From contig CAYXGF010000001.1 of assembly GCA_964464465.1 (NCBI GenBank), forward strand, positions 34,025-98,024: a stretch of DNA of 64,000 bases. Reading direction: 5' to 3'. Shown here one piece after another: positions 34,266 through 44,001 of the stretch; position 1 is the stretch's first letter; each line of letters opens with the position of its first letter. The DNA comes from UBA940 sp964464465. Its GTDB lineage: Bacteria > Bacteroidota > Bacteroidia > Bacteroidales > Rikenellaceae. The notes beneath the pieces are model-generated. The model was not told the origin of the DNA. It searched no databases and worked only from the letters and a program-made list of their open reading frames with translations. A program made the translations under genes and the position numbers.

Positions 34266-36317
34266 CTATTTTCTTTTTCCGAAACGGGGTGCGATACCGA
34301 CATACAGACCGTAGTTGCGGCGCGGCATCGGACGCGAGAGGACGGATTCGTACTCCTCGTTGAAAAGATTGTTCACGGCAAATTTCACAGACAGGTTCAG
34401 CGGCTTGAACCTCATGTTTTTGGACAAGGCGACATCATTCATGAAATATGCTCCTAAGCGGCCTATCTTCGTGGACGTCTCATTGCTCGAAGTGGTGAAA
34501 CGCTCGCTGTAATAGCTCCACTTGTATGTCAGGGTCCAGCCTTTGTAATCCAGAGAGCCTACCACGCCCGACGAGAACTCCGGAATGTAGACGAGCTGTT
34601 TTCCTATCGAGTTGTCGGCCCACGACATCGCATCGCCGTGATTTATCGCTCTGGTCCAGCCGAAATTTCCGTCCGCACTCAGCACCCAGCCGCGCGCAAG
34701 GTCGGCCGACAGCCGTGCCTTGACTTCGAGTCCGTAGCTGTGCACCTTCCTGACATTGGTAGGCGACCAGAACCCCTTGAATGTAGGCAGCCACAATATC
34801 CAGTCGTTAATCCGCGAGTCGAACGCCGTGACCTCGCCCGTAAAATCCACCCTGCCGCCGGACGTCCGCGCAGCTATGCCGGCGTCCCAGGTGAATCCGC
34901 GCTCGGGCCTGAGCTGCGGATTGCCTCCCGGCATGAAATAGAGGTCGTTGAGCGTGGGATAGCGGTAATTGCGCGTGACGGATGCTTTGAGCCGTATGTC
35001 GGCGGTGCGGCTAATCAGGAAATCCATACTGCCGACAGGTATCACCGGCGAGAATGATGCCCCCACAAGCTCCTGACGCAAGGACACGGACACACCGAGC
35101 CGCTGCACGGGCTGCCAGCGCGCCGAAACGAATGCCGACACCTCCATCCGCGCCTGGTCGTACCCTATCGTGGCGCGCTGTCCCTGCGGAGTGGTCACGG
35201 CCCTGTCTATGCTTCTCACGAAATGCTGGTACATATTGACGTTGGCCGAAAACATCCATGCCGAACCAACGAAATAATCCGCCCCCGCATATGCGAACAG
35301 CGTGTTGACGTAACTCTGCGAGTGGACCATCGCCGACATACGGCCGTCGCCGGCATCGCCGAGATAACGGTACAGCAAATCGGTATACGTATATCCGGCA
35401 CGTGCCTGAACCTTGAACCGCAGTCCTATCTTCTGCCACCCCACGACCGCACGGAGCGTCTTCTCGTCCTGCCGGCTGCGGCTGCGGTCTTCGGTTCTGT
35501 ACGAGGCTTTAAGCATCGGGATTCCGCGCCGAGAATCCATGTACCAGGCGCACAGAGAGAACTTTCCGGCCCGCCGCCCGTCGAAATCGAGCTGCTCCAT
35601 AACGTGGAAATCCCGGTACGAGCCGTTCCTGTTCCTCTCGACAGGATAGACGAATCCGGTTATATTTCCCTGCCGGTCGTATGTAAACTCCTTCTTGCGG
35701 TAATTGCGGTATTTGAAATCGTTTTCAGAACTGGTATGAAGCACCCGAAGCGAATTTTTCCATCTGCCGGAAGCATAGTCGAGCTTCAAAAACTCGTCGA
35801 AAGTGCGGAACGAGCCAACGCCCTGCACATATCTCAGTCCGAAACCGTCCGAAGCACTGGCACGTGTGTCGAGCGTCACGGCTCCGCCCAGTCCACCGCC
35901 TGTGCGGGAAACGGAACTCGCTCCGTGATATATGCGCGCATCGTCGATGAAATATGAGGGCACGAGCGAGAAATCCACCTGCCCCAGCATCGGCGAGTTG
36001 ATTTTCATGCCGTTCCATGCCACCTGCGTGTGCGACGGCGATGTGCCGCGCAGCGAGACGGTAGCCATGGTGCCGCGACCGTAGCTTTTGACGAAGACGG
36101 TAGAGTACTGGCCCAGAATATCGGCTATCGAAGCAGTGACATTCTCTTGCAGGACCGTAGAGTCGAAAACCGTTTGCTGCACCCCTATCTCGGATATGGA
36201 ACGCGAGGGAGCGCTCTTTCTGACGGACCGTATGCGTCCGCCCGAAAGCACGTCGCCCTGAGCCCGTGCCACCGGACAGCACAGCAACAGAAAAACGACT
36301 ATCGGCACAATGCGCAT
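34266..36317 (-). CDS. btuB: TonB-dependent outer-membrane receptor, BtuB-like
   Basis: Outer-membrane transporter for cobamides, 683 aa with signal peptide (MRIVPIVVFLLLCCPVARAQ). The plug domain spans about residues 40-165 (ADILGQYSTVFVKSYGRGTM, SLRGTSPSHTQVAWNGMKIN), followed by the 22-strand barrel ending in an aromatic-type C-terminus (YVGIAPRFGKRK). It lacks the N-terminal carboxypeptidase-regulatory-like domain of SusC proteins, in keeping with a vitamin receptor. Substrate is assigned from position: last gene of a cobalamin-riboswitch operon with btuG. The ATG at 36317 is chosen for the signal peptide, 13 bp after the preceding gene. Confidence 0.9.
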   Translation of the reverse strand: MRIVPIVVFLLLCCPVARAQGDVLSGGRIRSVRKSAPSRSISEIGVQQTVFDSTVLQENVTASIADILGQYSTVFVKSYGRGTMATVSLRGTSPSHTQVAWNGMKINSPMLGQVDFSLVPSYFIDDARIYHGASSVSRTGGGLGGAVTLDTRASASDGFGLRYVQGVGSFRTFDEFLKLDYASGRWKNSLRVLHTSSENDFKYRNYRKKEFTYDRQGNITGFVYPVERNRNGSYRDFHVMEQLDFDGRRAGKFSLCAWYMDSRRGIPMLKASYRTEDRSRSRQDEKTLRAVVGWQKIGLRFKVQARAGYTYTDLLYRYLGDAGDGRMSAMVHSQSYVNTLFAYAGADYFVGSAWMFSANVNMYQHFVRSIDRAVTTPQGQRATIGYDQARMEVSAFVSARWQPVQRLGVSVSLRQELVGASFSPVIPVGSMDFLISRTADIRLKASVTRNYRYPTLNDLYFMPGGNPQLRPERGFTWDAGIAARTSGGRVDFTGEVTAFDSRINDWILWLPTFKGFWSPTNVRKVHSYGLEVKARLSADLARGWVLSADGNFGWTRAINHGDAMSWADNSIGKQLVYIPEFSSGVVGSLDYKGWTLTYKWSYYSERFTTSSNETSTKIGRLGAYFMNDVALSKNMRFKPLNLSVKFAVNNLFNEEYESVLSRPMPRRNYGLYVGIAPRFGKRK

Positions 36318-36330
36318 CACAGCCCCGTAT

Positions 36331-38082
36331 CTATCTGTCCATACTCTCATCCTCGAACCCGAGAACCTCCGTCGAAATCTCTCCGAGCGTTCCGGCCTGC
36401 GCCATAACCCCAGTCTGCACCCGGACGAAATCCACATATTCCAGCTCCGCCGCCGTGCCGTCCGGATTTACCGCATTGTCTATTTCGAAATACACCTTGG
36501 CAGGTCCGGCCTGCGGATTTCCGCCAACGGAGAGCATGTCGCTCCCGAAATTATCGGCATATCCCCATCCGTACGGCTCCGACACCCACTGCTTATTGAC
36601 AGGATTCACATACACACGCGGTTCGAGACGGGTTCCGTACAACGTATAGACATCATCCTCAATCCAGTCCGGATAGTAGAAGTCCTGCGTATGGAACACG
36701 GACTGATACTCCACCTCTCCGCTGCCGCCGGCATTGTCCGTCCACCGGACTCCGGTCCGCGCGGCCGTCGGACGGTAATACGTCACCGCATAACCTCTCT
36801 CCGCATCAGTCCGGCTGCCGCCCAGTTCGTACCACTCGTCATCCGGCACCCCGTTTCCGTTGCTGTCCTGCATCACCCAGACGATGCCCGGCTCCGAGGA
36901 GGTGTCGAACTGATTGCCCTTGACGGAGAAATCATAACCCACGCGGTTCTCTATGCTGTGGTCGAACCCGACGATAATGTAACCGCCGAACGCTCCGAGC
37001 GATACGTAGCGCTCCTCACGCATCCTTCCGTCGGCATAGTCGCACGCCTGACTCATGGTCACAACATCCCGGAACCCGCTTTTGGACTCGTTGATGAACT
37101 GACCGGGCGCAGGCATATACTCGTACACACGGTTCCACGACACCGACGAGGTGCCGGACGCCGGACGCCGGACAGATGCCGCATCGGTACACGTGACCGT
37201 TATCTCCATCCTCTCTCTTCTCACCCCCTGCACGGTACCGTCATCGGAGTCCGCATCCGTCACGGTAAGCACTACGGTCGAGACACCGGCCTCGGCGGGC
37301 TTGTACATGAACCGGCTCTCCGTACTGAGAACCATGCCGCCGACCTCCCACGTGAACCGGGCAGAGGAGACGTTGCGCACCTCAGGACGCAGACAGAGAC
37401 TCTGCCCGAGAGAGACACTGCGGCTCTGCGCGCTGCCGAACGAGGAGAAGCGCGGAAACGATATTTCAACCGGAAGCGTATGCGACACCTCTATCCTGAA
37501 CTCCACGCGGCTTGCACCGTCACTGTTCGAGGCTAAGAACACCATGTCGAACACTCCGGCGGTATCGCTGCGGAACACGTATACCGTTCCGGCGCACACC
37601 TCCGCACCGTTGCACGTCCAGCACACATCGGCCGTCTCCGCGCTCTTCACCGAGGCCTCGAACGTGTATTCCGCGCCCGTAAGCGCCCGCACGGTCTTTT
37701 CCGGCAGGGGCAGCGAGATGACAGGCGGCTGCAACGCCAGAACATCCACGCGTATCTGCTCGCTGGCGCTGCCGCCGGCTCCCGTCACGGTAAACGTAAG
37801 ATAATGCTCGCCCTCGGCGTCGTACGCGACCGTGCATACAGGCTCCGTACTCACGATGTCGCCCTCCTCCGTCCAGAGATAGACGGCATCCTGCGAATTC
37901 TCCACCTCGGGCGCTATCGTCAGCGTACGGCCGACCTTGACCACATAGACTCCGTCCGGAGAATCGAGAGTTATGCGCGGAGGACACGCGGGTTCGGAAA
38001 CTATCGTCTGTTCCCTGTTGCAGGAACAGACAGCCAATGCTGCGAAAAGCAGCGTTATGAATGCGATGTTGTTTTTCATCAT
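36331..38082 (-). CDS. PKD-domain surface lipoprotein of the B12 operon
   Basis: A 583-aa lipoprotein (MMKNNIAFITLLFAALAVCS then Cys-Asn). Three PKD/Ig-like modules occupy roughly residues 35-300 (PPRITLDSPDGVYVVKVGRT; VYLWTEEGDIVSTEPVCTVA). The C-terminal ~250 residues form a separate domain (YEYMPAPGQFIN; GGYIIVGFDHSIENRVGYDF; DSNGNGVPDDEWYELGG), with a DxNGNGxxDD loop near residue 405 that looks like a calcium site. The same domain ends the 802-aa lipoprotein in this operon. It sits between btuG and btuB and is probably displayed at the outer face, perhaps as part of the receptor complex. Function unproven. Confidence 0.85.
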   Translation of the reverse strand: MMKNNIAFITLLFAALAVCSCNREQTIVSEPACPPRITLDSPDGVYVVKVGRTLTIAPEVENSQDAVYLWTEEGDIVSTEPVCTVAYDAEGEHYLTFTVTGAGGSASEQIRVDVLALQPPVISLPLPEKTVRALTGAEYTFEASVKSAETADVCWTCNGAEVCAGTVYVFRSDTAGVFDMVFLASNSDGASRVEFRIEVSHTLPVEISFPRFSSFGSAQSRSVSLGQSLCLRPEVRNVSSARFTWEVGGMVLSTESRFMYKPAEAGVSTVVLTVTDADSDDGTVQGVRRERMEITVTCTDAASVRRPASGTSSVSWNRVYEYMPAPGQFINESKSGFRDVVTMSQACDYADGRMREERYVSLGAFGGYIIVGFDHSIENRVGYDFSVKGNQFDTSSEPGIVWVMQDSNGNGVPDDEWYELGGSRTDAERGYAVTYYRPTAARTGVRWTDNAGGSGEVEYQSVFHTQDFYYPDWIEDDVYTLYGTRLEPRVYVNPVNKQWVSEPYGWGYADNFGSDMLSVGGNPQAGPAKVYFEIDNAVNPDGTAAELEYVDFVRVQTGVMAQAGTLGEISTEVLGFEDESMDR

Positions 38083-38091
38083 TTAATCATC

Positions 38092-39144
38092 TTACCTGAA
38101 ACAAAATGCACCGGGAGTTATCCCGACGCGAAACGTGTCGACGGGCGTGGCATCGGGCTTGAAGCGGTACACCACCCCCGGCTGTACGTAATCTATGGCA
38201 TCGGCCACGTACACCTCCGAGGTGACGGGGTCCACCGCAAGGCCGTAATATATCGTTCCGCTATACTTCAAGAACGGCTTCACGGGCAGCCGCTGCGCAT
38301 CCATATCCATACGCCATATGCCCGAATTGATGAAATATACCGTGTCGCGCGCGCCGTTGAGACAAATCTCGGACGGGCTGTCGCCGAGCCTGAACCGGAA
38401 CTCGCGCTCTATGGTGCGGCTTTCGGGATTTATCACATGCAGGGCGGGAGCCTCGTAACCGTAAGGCGAGTTCTCATAGCCGCCGCCCGTAAGACACCAT
38501 ATGCGGCCGCGGGCATCCAGTGCAAGCGACGTGGGCTGTATGCCTACGGTGATGGAATCGACAACGCTGTCCGTCTGCGAATCTATGACCAGCACCTTGT
38601 TGTCGTATGACCAGCAGTTGGTGAATACGTAACGTCCCCATCCCACCATCTGTTCGGTGGAGCAGTGTCCGGCCGTGGGTATCCGGCCCGTTATTTCGAG
38701 GGTCTCCGGATTGAACACCGTGATTGCCGAAGCGTAAAGGTCCGTCACATACGCCTTGCTGCCGCTTACGAAATGTATGTAGCGCGGAGAAGTCAGCCCC
38801 TCGACAAGGCCCGTCACCCGGAACGTCGCCGGGTCGATTACGAAAATAACGCCCGAATTGTTGACCACTATGTAGCCGCGGCCGTCGTACAGGGTCATCG
38901 ACTGGGCCACATCGCCCAGCATCATGCCGTTGGAACGGACGAACACCTCGTTCGAGACGCTCTTTCTGTCGATATCGTAGTACGACAGCGAGGCGTTGTC
39001 GTACATGAAATTGCCCTCGTTGGTAATGAACAGCCCGCGTGAGGCTCCGATGTCGAACTGTTCGGACTCGACAGGACCGAAATCCATACATCCGCACAGG
39101 GATACGGCCGCAAGCAGAGAAAATATGTATGACTCGACCCTCAT
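38092..39144 (-). CDS. btuG: BtuG-like cobamide-binding beta-propeller lipoprotein
   Basis: A 350-aa lipoprotein (MRVESYIFSLLAAVSLCG-Cys) with a YncE-like seven-blade beta-propeller: repeated blade segments such as GRGYIVVNNSGVIFVIDPAT, GSKAYVTDLYASAITVFNP and GRYVFTNCWSYDNKVLVIDS. Bacteroides BtuG2 of this type is a surface lipoprotein that binds vitamin B12 with extremely high affinity and caps BtuB; riboswitch control and a neighbouring btuB support the same role. Start 39144 is preferred to 39168 because it begins the signal peptide. A TATCTTTA at 39155-39162 might act as a weak internal promoter. Confidence 0.88.
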   Translation of the reverse strand: MRVESYIFSLLAAVSLCGCMDFGPVESEQFDIGASRGLFITNEGNFMYDNASLSYYDIDRKSVSNEVFVRSNGMMLGDVAQSMTLYDGRGYIVVNNSGVIFVIDPATFRVTGLVEGLTSPRYIHFVSGSKAYVTDLYASAITVFNPETLEITGRIPTAGHCSTEQMVGWGRYVFTNCWSYDNKVLVIDSQTDSVVDSITVGIQPTSLALDARGRIWCLTGGGYENSPYGYEAPALHVINPESRTIEREFRFRLGDSPSEICLNGARDTVYFINSGIWRMDMDAQRLPVKPFLKYSGTIYYGLAVDPVTSEVYVADAIDYVQPGVVYRFKPDATPVDTFRVGITPGAFCFR

Positions 39145-39287
39145 ATACAGTCTGTAAAGATAGTTCAATTAATGTTAGAAAGTCTAAAATTATCCCTTTA
39201 AATTATCCACCGTCTACAAACAGGGAACCGGAAACGAGTTCAATCATCTCCGGATTCCCATCAAAAGTTATCGGCAAATAACGTTTT

Positions 39288-41081
39288 TTACTCTGTCTTT
39301 TCGACCCTTACCGCAACGTCATCCATGCAGAAGTACCCCGGAGTATTCATTCCGTATTCCCCCACATCGCTGCTTTCGACGTTGAAAACGACCTTATTGA
39401 CCGCTCCAAGCGCCGAAAGGTCGAACTTAATCCACTCCCTGACTATCCCGGCGGCGGCCTGCGTCCTGAAATCGGCAAGATAAATCTCCGCCTTTCCGGT
39501 CTGCGTCCCGTCGGCCCTGAAACCGGTAGCCGTGAGCAGCATATAACTCTTCCTCTCATAGCTGAAAGGCGTAGCCACGAACCCGCCTTCAAGCATCGTG
39601 AGTGCGGCATACGTACTGTTTGTCACCCACATGTGGTCTATGACGGCCTCCCTGCCGGCATCGCCGAACACCATCGCAGGACGATTGTCCCGGCCGTACT
39701 CCGTAGGAATCACATCGTCATAGCCGTAACCCAGGCAGAAAGTCCTGGAACCGCGGTGACCGCCGCATCCCGTGACAGCATCCTTATAGTAGACGCTGCA
39801 CTGGTTCGAATAGCTGTTTTCGAGCATGTCGTTGAACCGCGAGACATACAGGCCGCCGTCATACATGAAGGAGGAGCCGCTCTGCGAGAAAGGTCCGTCG
39901 TTGTTGCCGAATATCAGCCCTGTGGCGGCATCCTCGTAAATTGCGAAACCGGTATAGAAGTTCGAGCCGCCCGCATCGGCCGCAAGAACCTCATCATCCG
40001 CATCCTCGAAATCGGCCACAGCCAGCTCATACGTCGGCGCAGGTTTCACGGCCGAAGCCGAGAGCGTCAGCGTCTTGGCATATGCCACACCCGCTTCGAG
40101 AACCTTCTTCGACGTCACGGTCATGATTCCGGCAGAGGTATGAACGGTAACCGTGAGGCCTGTGCGGGTGAAATCGCCCGGGAAAACGACCATGCTCAGC
40201 ACGGCAGTCTCGTTTCGGGCGAGACTTGCGCTCTGTTCCAGAGAGACCCGCGAACTGAATCCCCGCGGCACGTCGACGACCTTGCCCGTAGCATCTATGC
40301 TCTTTCCGGGGCTTACCGCTCCGCTGCTCAAATCCACCGTGCAGCGGCCGGCCAGAGGAGCATCGTCCGAAGCGACCTCCACGGCGTCGACCGTCACGCT
40401 CTCCGTCATGGAGTTGCGCACCGTCATCTGCAACACAGCGAACGCATGATGGAAATCGAACACCACATCGCCCTCGCAGGCACTCTTGTCACCGGCCTGC
40501 TGCGGAACGGTCACCGCAGCAGAAGCATACAGGAAATCCAGAGGTCCGATATGCTCGCTGCTGCCAGCGCAGCTCTGACGCTGTACGGAAGGCAGCGCGA
40601 AAGGCACGGCCCGGAACGGGGTATTCGCCTTCGAAGCGTCGGCATAGGGATAGTAGGCGTAGAAATTATGAACGTCGTACTTAGTATTCCAGCCCCATCC
40701 TCCAGTATATCTTATAACCTCGTCAGCATAGATGTCCGAGGCCACGAACGAGGCCGACGGAGTGCCGAATCCGCTCTCCACATCCAGACATATGTTCGCC
40801 GCGGGGGTATTGTAGAAAAGTTTGCCGGCAATATAGGAGTTCTCCCATTCGTAATACGCTTCGGGCGAGAACACGCCTATGCGGTCCCCCTGCTGCCAGT
40901 GCGTGAACTGTCCGCTGACGGAGGTGCGCGTCTGCACACCGGACGCAGAGAAGTTCAGACGCACCGGTACGCAGCCGTCCGGAATCCCGGAGGAGGCGAC
41001 ATCGGCCGACGGTTCGTTATCACAGGTGCAACCGGCCATAACCGATGCAAGAATAATCAGCAATAAATATTTAGTCTTCAT
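39288..41081 (-). CDS. Fimbrillin-like/DUF4465-like surface lipoprotein of the B12 operon
   Basis: A 597-aa lipoprotein (MKTKYLLLIILASVMAG-Cys). Residues ~40-340 resemble fimbrillin-family domains (VPVRLNFSASGVQTRTSVSG; HWQQGDRIGVFSPE; FHHAFAVLQMTVRN). Residues ~350-597 look like DUF4465 (NFYTGFAIYEDAATGLIFGN; CLGYGYDD; IDHMWVTNSTYAALTM; EWIKFDLSALG). From memory, B12-binding BtuH lipoproteins described in gut Bacteroidetes are encoded in the same kind of locus and may share this C-terminal domain; I could not verify this. Second gene of the riboswitch operon, 24 bp after the first. Confidence 0.8.
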   Translation of the reverse strand: MKTKYLLLIILASVMAGCTCDNEPSADVASSGIPDGCVPVRLNFSASGVQTRTSVSGQFTHWQQGDRIGVFSPEAYYEWENSYIAGKLFYNTPAANICLDVESGFGTPSASFVASDIYADEVIRYTGGWGWNTKYDVHNFYAYYPYADASKANTPFRAVPFALPSVQRQSCAGSSEHIGPLDFLYASAAVTVPQQAGDKSACEGDVVFDFHHAFAVLQMTVRNSMTESVTVDAVEVASDDAPLAGRCTVDLSSGAVSPGKSIDATGKVVDVPRGFSSRVSLEQSASLARNETAVLSMVVFPGDFTRTGLTVTVHTSAGIMTVTSKKVLEAGVAYAKTLTLSASAVKPAPTYELAVADFEDADDEVLAADAGGSNFYTGFAIYEDAATGLIFGNNDGPFSQSGSSFMYDGGLYVSRFNDMLENSYSNQCSVYYKDAVTGCGGHRGSRTFCLGYGYDDVIPTEYGRDNRPAMVFGDAGREAVIDHMWVTNSTYAALTMLEGGFVATPFSYERKSYMLLTATGFRADGTQTGKAEIYLADFRTQAAAGIVREWIKFDLSALGAVNKVVFNVESSDVGEYGMNTPGYFCMDDVAVRVEKTE

Positions 41082-41105
41082 GTCTGTCGTCTGTTTTTCA
41101 AATGA

Positions 41106-43514
41106 TTAGAATGTGGAACCCGTCCAGCCTTCAACGCCGCTCGACTGACGCGGGATACGGTCCAGATTTACGGACACGGCCCCGCAGACCTCGGTGGATA
41201 TCTCTCCGAACGAGGCGGTCTTGTCGATGGCGTACACGGCATTGTAGACACGGATGAAATCTATGCCGGCAAGCGATACCGGATTACCGTCGCCGTCGAT
41301 GGCCGCGCTTATATCGAACTTGTTGGAGTTTCCGGTATCTTCGTCCCCGCCGACAGTGTCGCGGTAATCGGGCGTGAAGGTGTCCGCATAGCCGTAACCC
41401 ATCGAATATTCGTACATGGTCGGCACCTCGATTTTATTGCCCCGGAAAACGAGCGTGTCGCCTTCGAACCACGTCGGCCAGTGGCACGTCGAACTAAATC
41501 CTATGCGCGCCGGAACCGTGCCTTCGCCTCCGCAGTTGTCAACCCACCGGATGTCGGTATTGGCGGAAAGGGATTCGGGCCTGATGTACTTTATCTCGTA
41601 ATTTCTGACGGTGGATGGTCTGTCGTAAGCCTCGCCCCTCAGCTCGTACCAATCGTCATCGGCGATGCCGTTGCCGTTGGCGTCGAACGACACCATAACA
41701 GCTCCCGGCTCGCTGGCGGTAGCGAACGCATTGCCGTGTATCACGAAGTCCACCCCGGCAAAGTTGGGCACTGTGTGGTCGAACTGAAACTCCACGTATC
41801 CTCCGAACATACCCAGAGTAAGCATGCCCGATTTCTTGCCGACAAGCCCCTGCGCCGCGGCCGGTGTACCGTAACCGCCATTGACATTCTGCCCCGGGGC
41901 CGGAAGATAATCCGTCACTCTCGAAATCCACTTGGACGAGGAGGACGACACCCGCCGCGGGATGAGCATCTCGGCAGTACCGTAACTCTCGCTGACAGAG
42001 CCGATGGTACCGTAGTTAAGAATCTGCGTCCTGTCGCCGGTTCCGATTTTCAGCGTTCCGACAGCGCCGGTATTGATTACATGCCCCTTGTCGAGAGCAA
42101 GAGATTCGACCCGGGTATCACTGCCGACAGTCACTATGCCGCCCGCCTTCGTGGAACCGGTGCCGACGACTGTTCCGCCGCCCGAGAAAGTAATGTTTCC
42201 GGCCGGAAGCTGCATGCCGATGTAACTGATGCTGCGGCCCTGCGGAACGACTATCTCCACCTCACCGTCATAAGGATGGTTGTAACTGCCGCCGCTGCAT
42301 GTGCCGCTGCCCTCGTCCATGACAACCTTTATAGACGGGATGCACTTTTTCGTAAAGGTGTTCGGTATCGTCAGCGAGGAGTAATCGGCAACCCTGCCGG
42401 TGATTTCGAATTCGAGATTCCACGGCAAGTGCTCGCTCATGCGCGGTTCTATGACGCTTTTCAAAATATCGGACACCTCACTGAGCCCGGCAACCCGTGT
42501 GCCGGCCCTCACGGCCCTGGATGCGGTCAGGGTATAGCCGTCGTCTGTGACGGCGATAACGGAGACGTAACCCTCGAACTCGCAATCCGTATCGGTGAAA
42601 AACGGCGCCGAAACCTTAACCTCGGCTGCCGACAGATTGACCGATGCCGTCCAGCCGCAGGGCGCGGTTATAAGCGCCGAACGTATGCCTTTGGTCTCGA
42701 TGCGCATCGTGCGGCCGTATCCGTAATATATATCGGCGGCATCAGGCTCCGCAAAACGCAGGAATGTGCCGGCCCCGAGTTTGGCCACGGTAAACGAACT
42801 TCCGTCCGAGAGATTAAACGTCACAGAAACATCGTCCTGCTCCACCCCGCTGAAAAAAGAGTCGCCGGCGGCTCCCGCATCGCCATTGTCGCCCTTCTGT
42901 CCTAACGCACTCACGGGCTGACCATCGCACAAAATGCGCCGCGCTCCGTCACCCGTGTCGACGGTCCAGTAACCTTCGGCGTCCACACCGATTACAGGAG
43001 TGACACCGTCAGTGCCGTTCGTACCGGGTTTCCCGTCGGCACCCGGCTTGCCGTCTGCGCCCGGTTTTCCATCGGCCCCGGGATTGCCGTCAGCACCCTT
43101 CGGACCGGTCACAGGCAGAGGAGTACCGTCCGCGGCCGTGATGAAATCCCCGTTCAGCGTCCAGCACCAGATTCCGTCCTGTCCCTCCCTGACGCCGATT
43201 ACGGGAGATGTGCCGTCCACGCCGTTCTTACCGTCGGCAATGGAAATGCACGTCCCGTCGCTGAACACTATGTCATATCCCGCAGAAGTGCTGTTCACGG
43301 AGGTTATGACCTTGCCGCTCTGAGCCTTGTCGAGAATCTGACCGATTTTGGAAATGTCGCCGTTCATGTCGGCAATCCGGTCCTCCACGGCTTTGAGCCG
43401 GGCGTCCAGACCGTCGATTCTGTTCCTTATGTCGCTGTCGTCGAAACTGTTGTTACAGCCGACGGTTGCAGCAAGACATACAAGACATACAAGAATTGTC
43501 AAAAGCTTTTTCAT
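41106..43514 (-). CDS. Collagen-like DUF4988 surface lipoprotein, first gene of B12 operon
   Basis: An 802-aa lipoprotein (MKKLLTILVCLVCLAATVG-Cys). Order of parts: a short coiled coil (IDGLDARLKAVEDRIADMNG, residues ~33-60) and DUF4988-type module; Gly-X-Y collagen-like triplets (about 137-169 and again 205-217, NGDAGAAGDS); a beta-rich middle with turns suggesting a beta-helix (~400-510); and a C-terminal domain (~525-785; YLPAPGQNVNGG, GGYVEFQFDHTVPNFAGVDF, DANGNGIADDDWYELRG near 611) homologous to the end of the PKD lipoprotein in the same operon. Start 43514 is chosen for the signal peptide. The coiled coil plus collagen stalk suggests a trimer that presents the C-terminal domain. Function unproven. 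Confidence 0.82.
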   Translation of the reverse strand: MKKLLTILVCLVCLAATVGCNNSFDDSDIRNRIDGLDARLKAVEDRIADMNGDISKIGQILDKAQSGKVITSVNSTSAGYDIVFSDGTCISIADGKNGVDGTSPVIGVREGQDGIWCWTLNGDFITAADGTPLPVTGPKGADGNPGADGKPGADGKPGADGKPGTNGTDGVTPVIGVDAEGYWTVDTGDGARRILCDGQPVSALGQKGDNGDAGAAGDSFFSGVEQDDVSVTFNLSDGSSFTVAKLGAGTFLRFAEPDAADIYYGYGRTMRIETKGIRSALITAPCGWTASVNLSAAEVKVSAPFFTDTDCEFEGYVSVIAVTDDGYTLTASRAVRAGTRVAGLSEVSDILKSVIEPRMSEHLPWNLEFEITGRVADYSSLTIPNTFTKKCIPSIKVVMDEGSGTCSGGSYNHPYDGEVEIVVPQGRSISYIGMQLPAGNITFSGGGTVVGTGSTKAGGIVTVGSDTRVESLALDKGHVINTGAVGTLKIGTGDRTQILNYGTIGSVSESYGTAEMLIPRRVSSSSSKWISRVTDYLPAPGQNVNGGYGTPAAAQGLVGKKSGMLTLGMFGGYVEFQFDHTVPNFAGVDFVIHGNAFATASEPGAVMVSFDANGNGIADDDWYELRGEAYDRPSTVRNYEIKYIRPESLSANTDIRWVDNCGGEGTVPARIGFSSTCHWPTWFEGDTLVFRGNKIEVPTMYEYSMGYGYADTFTPDYRDTVGGDEDTGNSNKFDISAAIDGDGNPVSLAGIDFIRVYNAVYAIDKTASFGEISTEVCGAVSVNLDRIPRQSSGVEGWTGSTF

Positions 43515-43794
43515 TTCGAAACACATTATTTAAGTTAACGTCGCACAAATATCTCCGGACCGCCATCCATCTCCCGGGGAAGAGGTCCTCCGTGGCGAAT
43601 TCGAAAAAAAACAGCGAAATGAAAAAACACTATGACACGAACACTTTTTCATGTCCGACAGACCGCACAGGGCCCGCATACACGATTGTCCGCCTCCTGT
43701 TAGCAGAGGTCTGCGATGAGAATCCCGAATGAAAAACGAGAGAAAAACACCTCAGACTTCCAACCCGTTCGCCGCAGGTATCGAATCCAAACCG

Positions 43795-43962
43795 TTACAG
43801 GCAGGTCTTCTGACTTGTCTCCATGAGGTTTTCCGGCGCCTTCCCAACTCAAAAGCCGAGTCAGTGGCAAAAGATACCGGTCCTTGAAGTCTCCCCGGCC
43901 GGGGAAACGAGACTTACAGCAGCGGGAACTGTTGCCGATTCGCACGGCATTCCCATTTAATT
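43795..43962 (-). ncRNA. Cobalamin riboswitch
   Basis: Minus-strand AdoCbl/cobalamin-class riboswitch aptamer. The 5' part reads AAATGGGAATGCCGTGCGAA then a CGGCAACAGTTCCCGCTGCTGTAAG-type P3-P6 region; next comes GCCACTGACTCGGC, and the hallmark B12 box AAGTCAGAAGACCTGCCTG lies at 43799-43817. It is 280 nt upstream of the first lipoprotein gene and should shut off the five-gene operon when B12 is plentiful. The spacer 43515-43794 is non-coding; I cannot identify the expression platform with certainty. Confidence 0.96.
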
Positions 43963-44001
43963 CTCTCTCGAAAAATCCGAGATGCAGAAACCTGTACGGC
44001 G

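Noticed and set aside
43020..43100. Direct repeats in the 802-aa lipoprotein gene
   Set aside because: Also Gly-X-Y coding repeats, not a separate element.
43466..43732. An 88-codon plus-strand frame in the riboswitch leader
   Set aside because: Antisense to the leader and first gene of the B12 operon; no signal, domain or promoter.
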